From positions 18,440,600-18,504,599 of the forward strand of contig NC_086370.1 of NCBI RefSeq assembly GCF_036324505.1: DNA of 64,000 bases, read 5' to 3'. Both the position numbers and the translations under genes were made by a program. The DNA comes from Eleginops maclovinus (lineage: Eukaryota; Chordata; Actinopteri; Perciformes; Eleginopidae). Positions 62,225 through 64,000 of the stretch are shown piece after piece (position 1 is the stretch's first letter; every line of letters begins with the position of its first letter). The notes under the pieces were generated by a model. That model was not told where the DNA came from. It worked only from the letters and a program-made list of their open reading frames with translations, and did no database searches.

Positions 62225-63316
62225 TATCTGTCCATCCTTCCAATTGTCAATGAGATATCTCAGTACCGCCTGGAAGAAATGTCTTCAAATTTTGAACAAC
62301 ATTAAGCTTGACTTATCAGCTTTTGGTGGTCAAAGTTCAATGTGACCTTAAAAAGAAATCACAATTTTGACCATAACTCATGTTATTTGCTAATGTAACA
62401 ATTTCACAGAAAACTAAACCATTAATTGATGACATATCAGACAGACGCGGTGAACTGGACTCCTTATAATGGAGGCGGTAATTCTAAAGGACAAACTCTT
62501 CTTGCTAGAACTCTTTTGCTCATTGTTTATCAAACCTTGTTTTTTTCAGCAAAAAGCAAATAACGGTTTAGGTTTTATGCAGGTAAAAAGTTATTTCAAT
62601 GTCTCAAAGTTATTTATGTGTAATCCGGTGTTTGCTGTCGTTCTAGCCAGTAGGAGTTGCATGTAAAGACCATTATGAAGTGAAAACTGCCTCTGTAGAC
62701 CAGTGGGCTACTGTGACTTGGTTATCAGTGTGTTCATGCAGTTCCTGAGGAATCAGACGGTGTGAAATTGCCTGAAGGTGAATGTTGAGGCTCAGCTTAG
62801 AGTGTGCGTTTATCGAGGCCCGCACAGCAGTTGTGCCGGAGCAGAACCACTGACTGGGTTCTCTTTACCATCTTATTATTTATGATGGGAGAAATACTTC
62901 CTGACACTATGTATATTACCGGCTGATTTTATTTCATTACGTAGTTCTCTATTTACATGTTATTAACACTTCCAGTAGGCTACAGTTTTTACAATGCAAT
63001 CATTATATTCCCATTGTCCCAGATGTCATTTTCAATGTTTGCTTCATCAGCTTGGGCGTAGTCGACATTGAAATAAAATAATTGGCTTTTATGTCAATAT
63101 TTGCCCTTGTTCTACATTGATTTATGTGTCTCAAGCTTCTATGCTTAACATCTTTGCAAAGTGTGCAAGATACTTTTAATACCTGCAGATTAGCAAATAT
63201 CCATAAACCTATAGGAGAGTAAACAGCACACCAAACTTGAACCCTCAAATTAAACAACTAGATCAGCAAGAGTCTAAGCCTTCCTTCTCAACACTCACAA
63301 TATTATGTAATCCTAC

Positions 63317-63351
<35 letters not shown>

Positions 63352-63924
63352 ACACACGTACACACGTACAGCATCCAGATGGAAAGAACTGGTTCCCCAC
63401 TCTCAGGATGCAAACAATCCTCTGATGGGAGAGTACACACAGACGCAGTGTTAAATAGCCTACAAGGCATTAGGAGAATGAGAGCACAGTGGATGTTGGA
63501 GGAAGTCGGCACGATATCCTATTCATGTCTCTAACCGTTCTGTATTTTCATAGAAATATTGCCCGTGCAATGTGAACAGGAAATGTGGTCCGAGGGTCTG
63601 CAGTGACTCTGAGCAGGAAGCTCCGAGGCTCCATTCCACAAGTCCCTGCAGCCAGCCGTAATTGGCTTACACATTCCTCCAAGGATTACCACTCACTTCT
63701 TATTTGTGTTTTTGAAAAAAAACATTAAAACATTTGCTTTGGCTCCTTGAATTGCACTCGGGCAAGTGTCAAAACACACTCAAGTGTTCCCTGTGTTTCC
63801 ACACATTGAGTGAAATTATGAGTCATGTTTCAGCTCTATTTGAACACTTTCATAGTTTCATTTGTTTTGTAAGTGTCTGCAATACTGTCCAGATTTGTTC
63901 TACATCTTCACTGATTCTGTGTGC
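62225..63924. other. Non-coding, nothing recognised
   Basis: No conserved coding block; contains one CA microsatellite listed separately. Confidence 0.5.
63319..63350. repeat. (CA)n microsatellite
   Basis: ACACACAC run of about 30 bp followed by three GTACACAC-type units up to 63370. Confidence 0.93.
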
Positions 63925-63991
63925 AGTTGCTCTTCTGATCTTTGAGCATGGAAAAAGCGCTATATAAAATATTATGTATTATTATTATTAT
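63905..63991 (+). repeat. LINE/SINE 3' tail with (ATT)n
   Basis: GGAAAAAGCGCTATATAAAA followed by TATTATGTATTATTATTATTA is the familiar end of fish L2-type elements. The body upstream is not clearly defined. Confidence 0.55.
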
Positions 63992-64000
63992 GACCTCTTC

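Overview
The window looks like nuclear DNA of a bony fish, probably a percomorph-type teleost. It is AT-leaning, vertebrate-like and intron-rich but compact: most introns are 80-1200 bp, with GT-AG borders. It is rich in (TG)n microsatellites and carries fish-type non-LTR retrotransposon remnants. No bacterial operons, CRISPR arrays, rRNAs or convincing tRNAs were seen.

Positions 1-41938 (+ strand) hold the 3' half of one very large gene, a ryanodine receptor. I could place 61 coding exons, which together encode about 2689 residues. They run without a frame break from the bridging solenoid through the RY3/4 phosphorylation domain, calmodulin site, core solenoid, EF-hands and six-helix channel domain to the C-terminal zinc/ATP/Ca2+ domain and stop codon. 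Paralog-specific stretches fit RyR2 (cardiac/neuronal type) better than RyR1 or RyR3. The 61 exons match one for one what would be exons 45-105 of human RYR2, but the cytosolic part is unusually diverged for this family. That suggests one of the two teleost ryr2 duplicates, although I cannot tell which.

Two introns are swollen by mobile elements. Intron 372-5688 contains a decayed, 5'-truncated L1-type LINE on the - strand, itself interrupted by a small 3' tail of another retroelement. Intron 15433-20594 contains the most interesting object in the window: a 4.77 kb DNA transposon (15549-20320). It has imperfect inverted ends of roughly 550 bp, a candidate 3-bp target duplication (GAC), and an uninterrupted ORF of about 1012 codons on the - strand. 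The protein has an FEN/XPG-like acidic motif set and a C-terminal ten-cysteine cluster. I infer an Academ-like transposase.

Downstream of ryr2, 41939-64000 has no recognisable host gene. It holds the ryr2 3' UTR, a perfect (TG)139 tract (47599-47876), smaller microsatellites, a truncated L2/Rex1-like LINE (about 61200-62224) and several retroelement 3' tails.

Splicing-related curiosities are spread through ryr2: a perfect 23-bp hairpin 23 nt before an acceptor, a GC-AG intron, a TG tract that forms a 5' splice site, a C15 run beside a donor, and a possible NAG/NAG-type acceptor choice.
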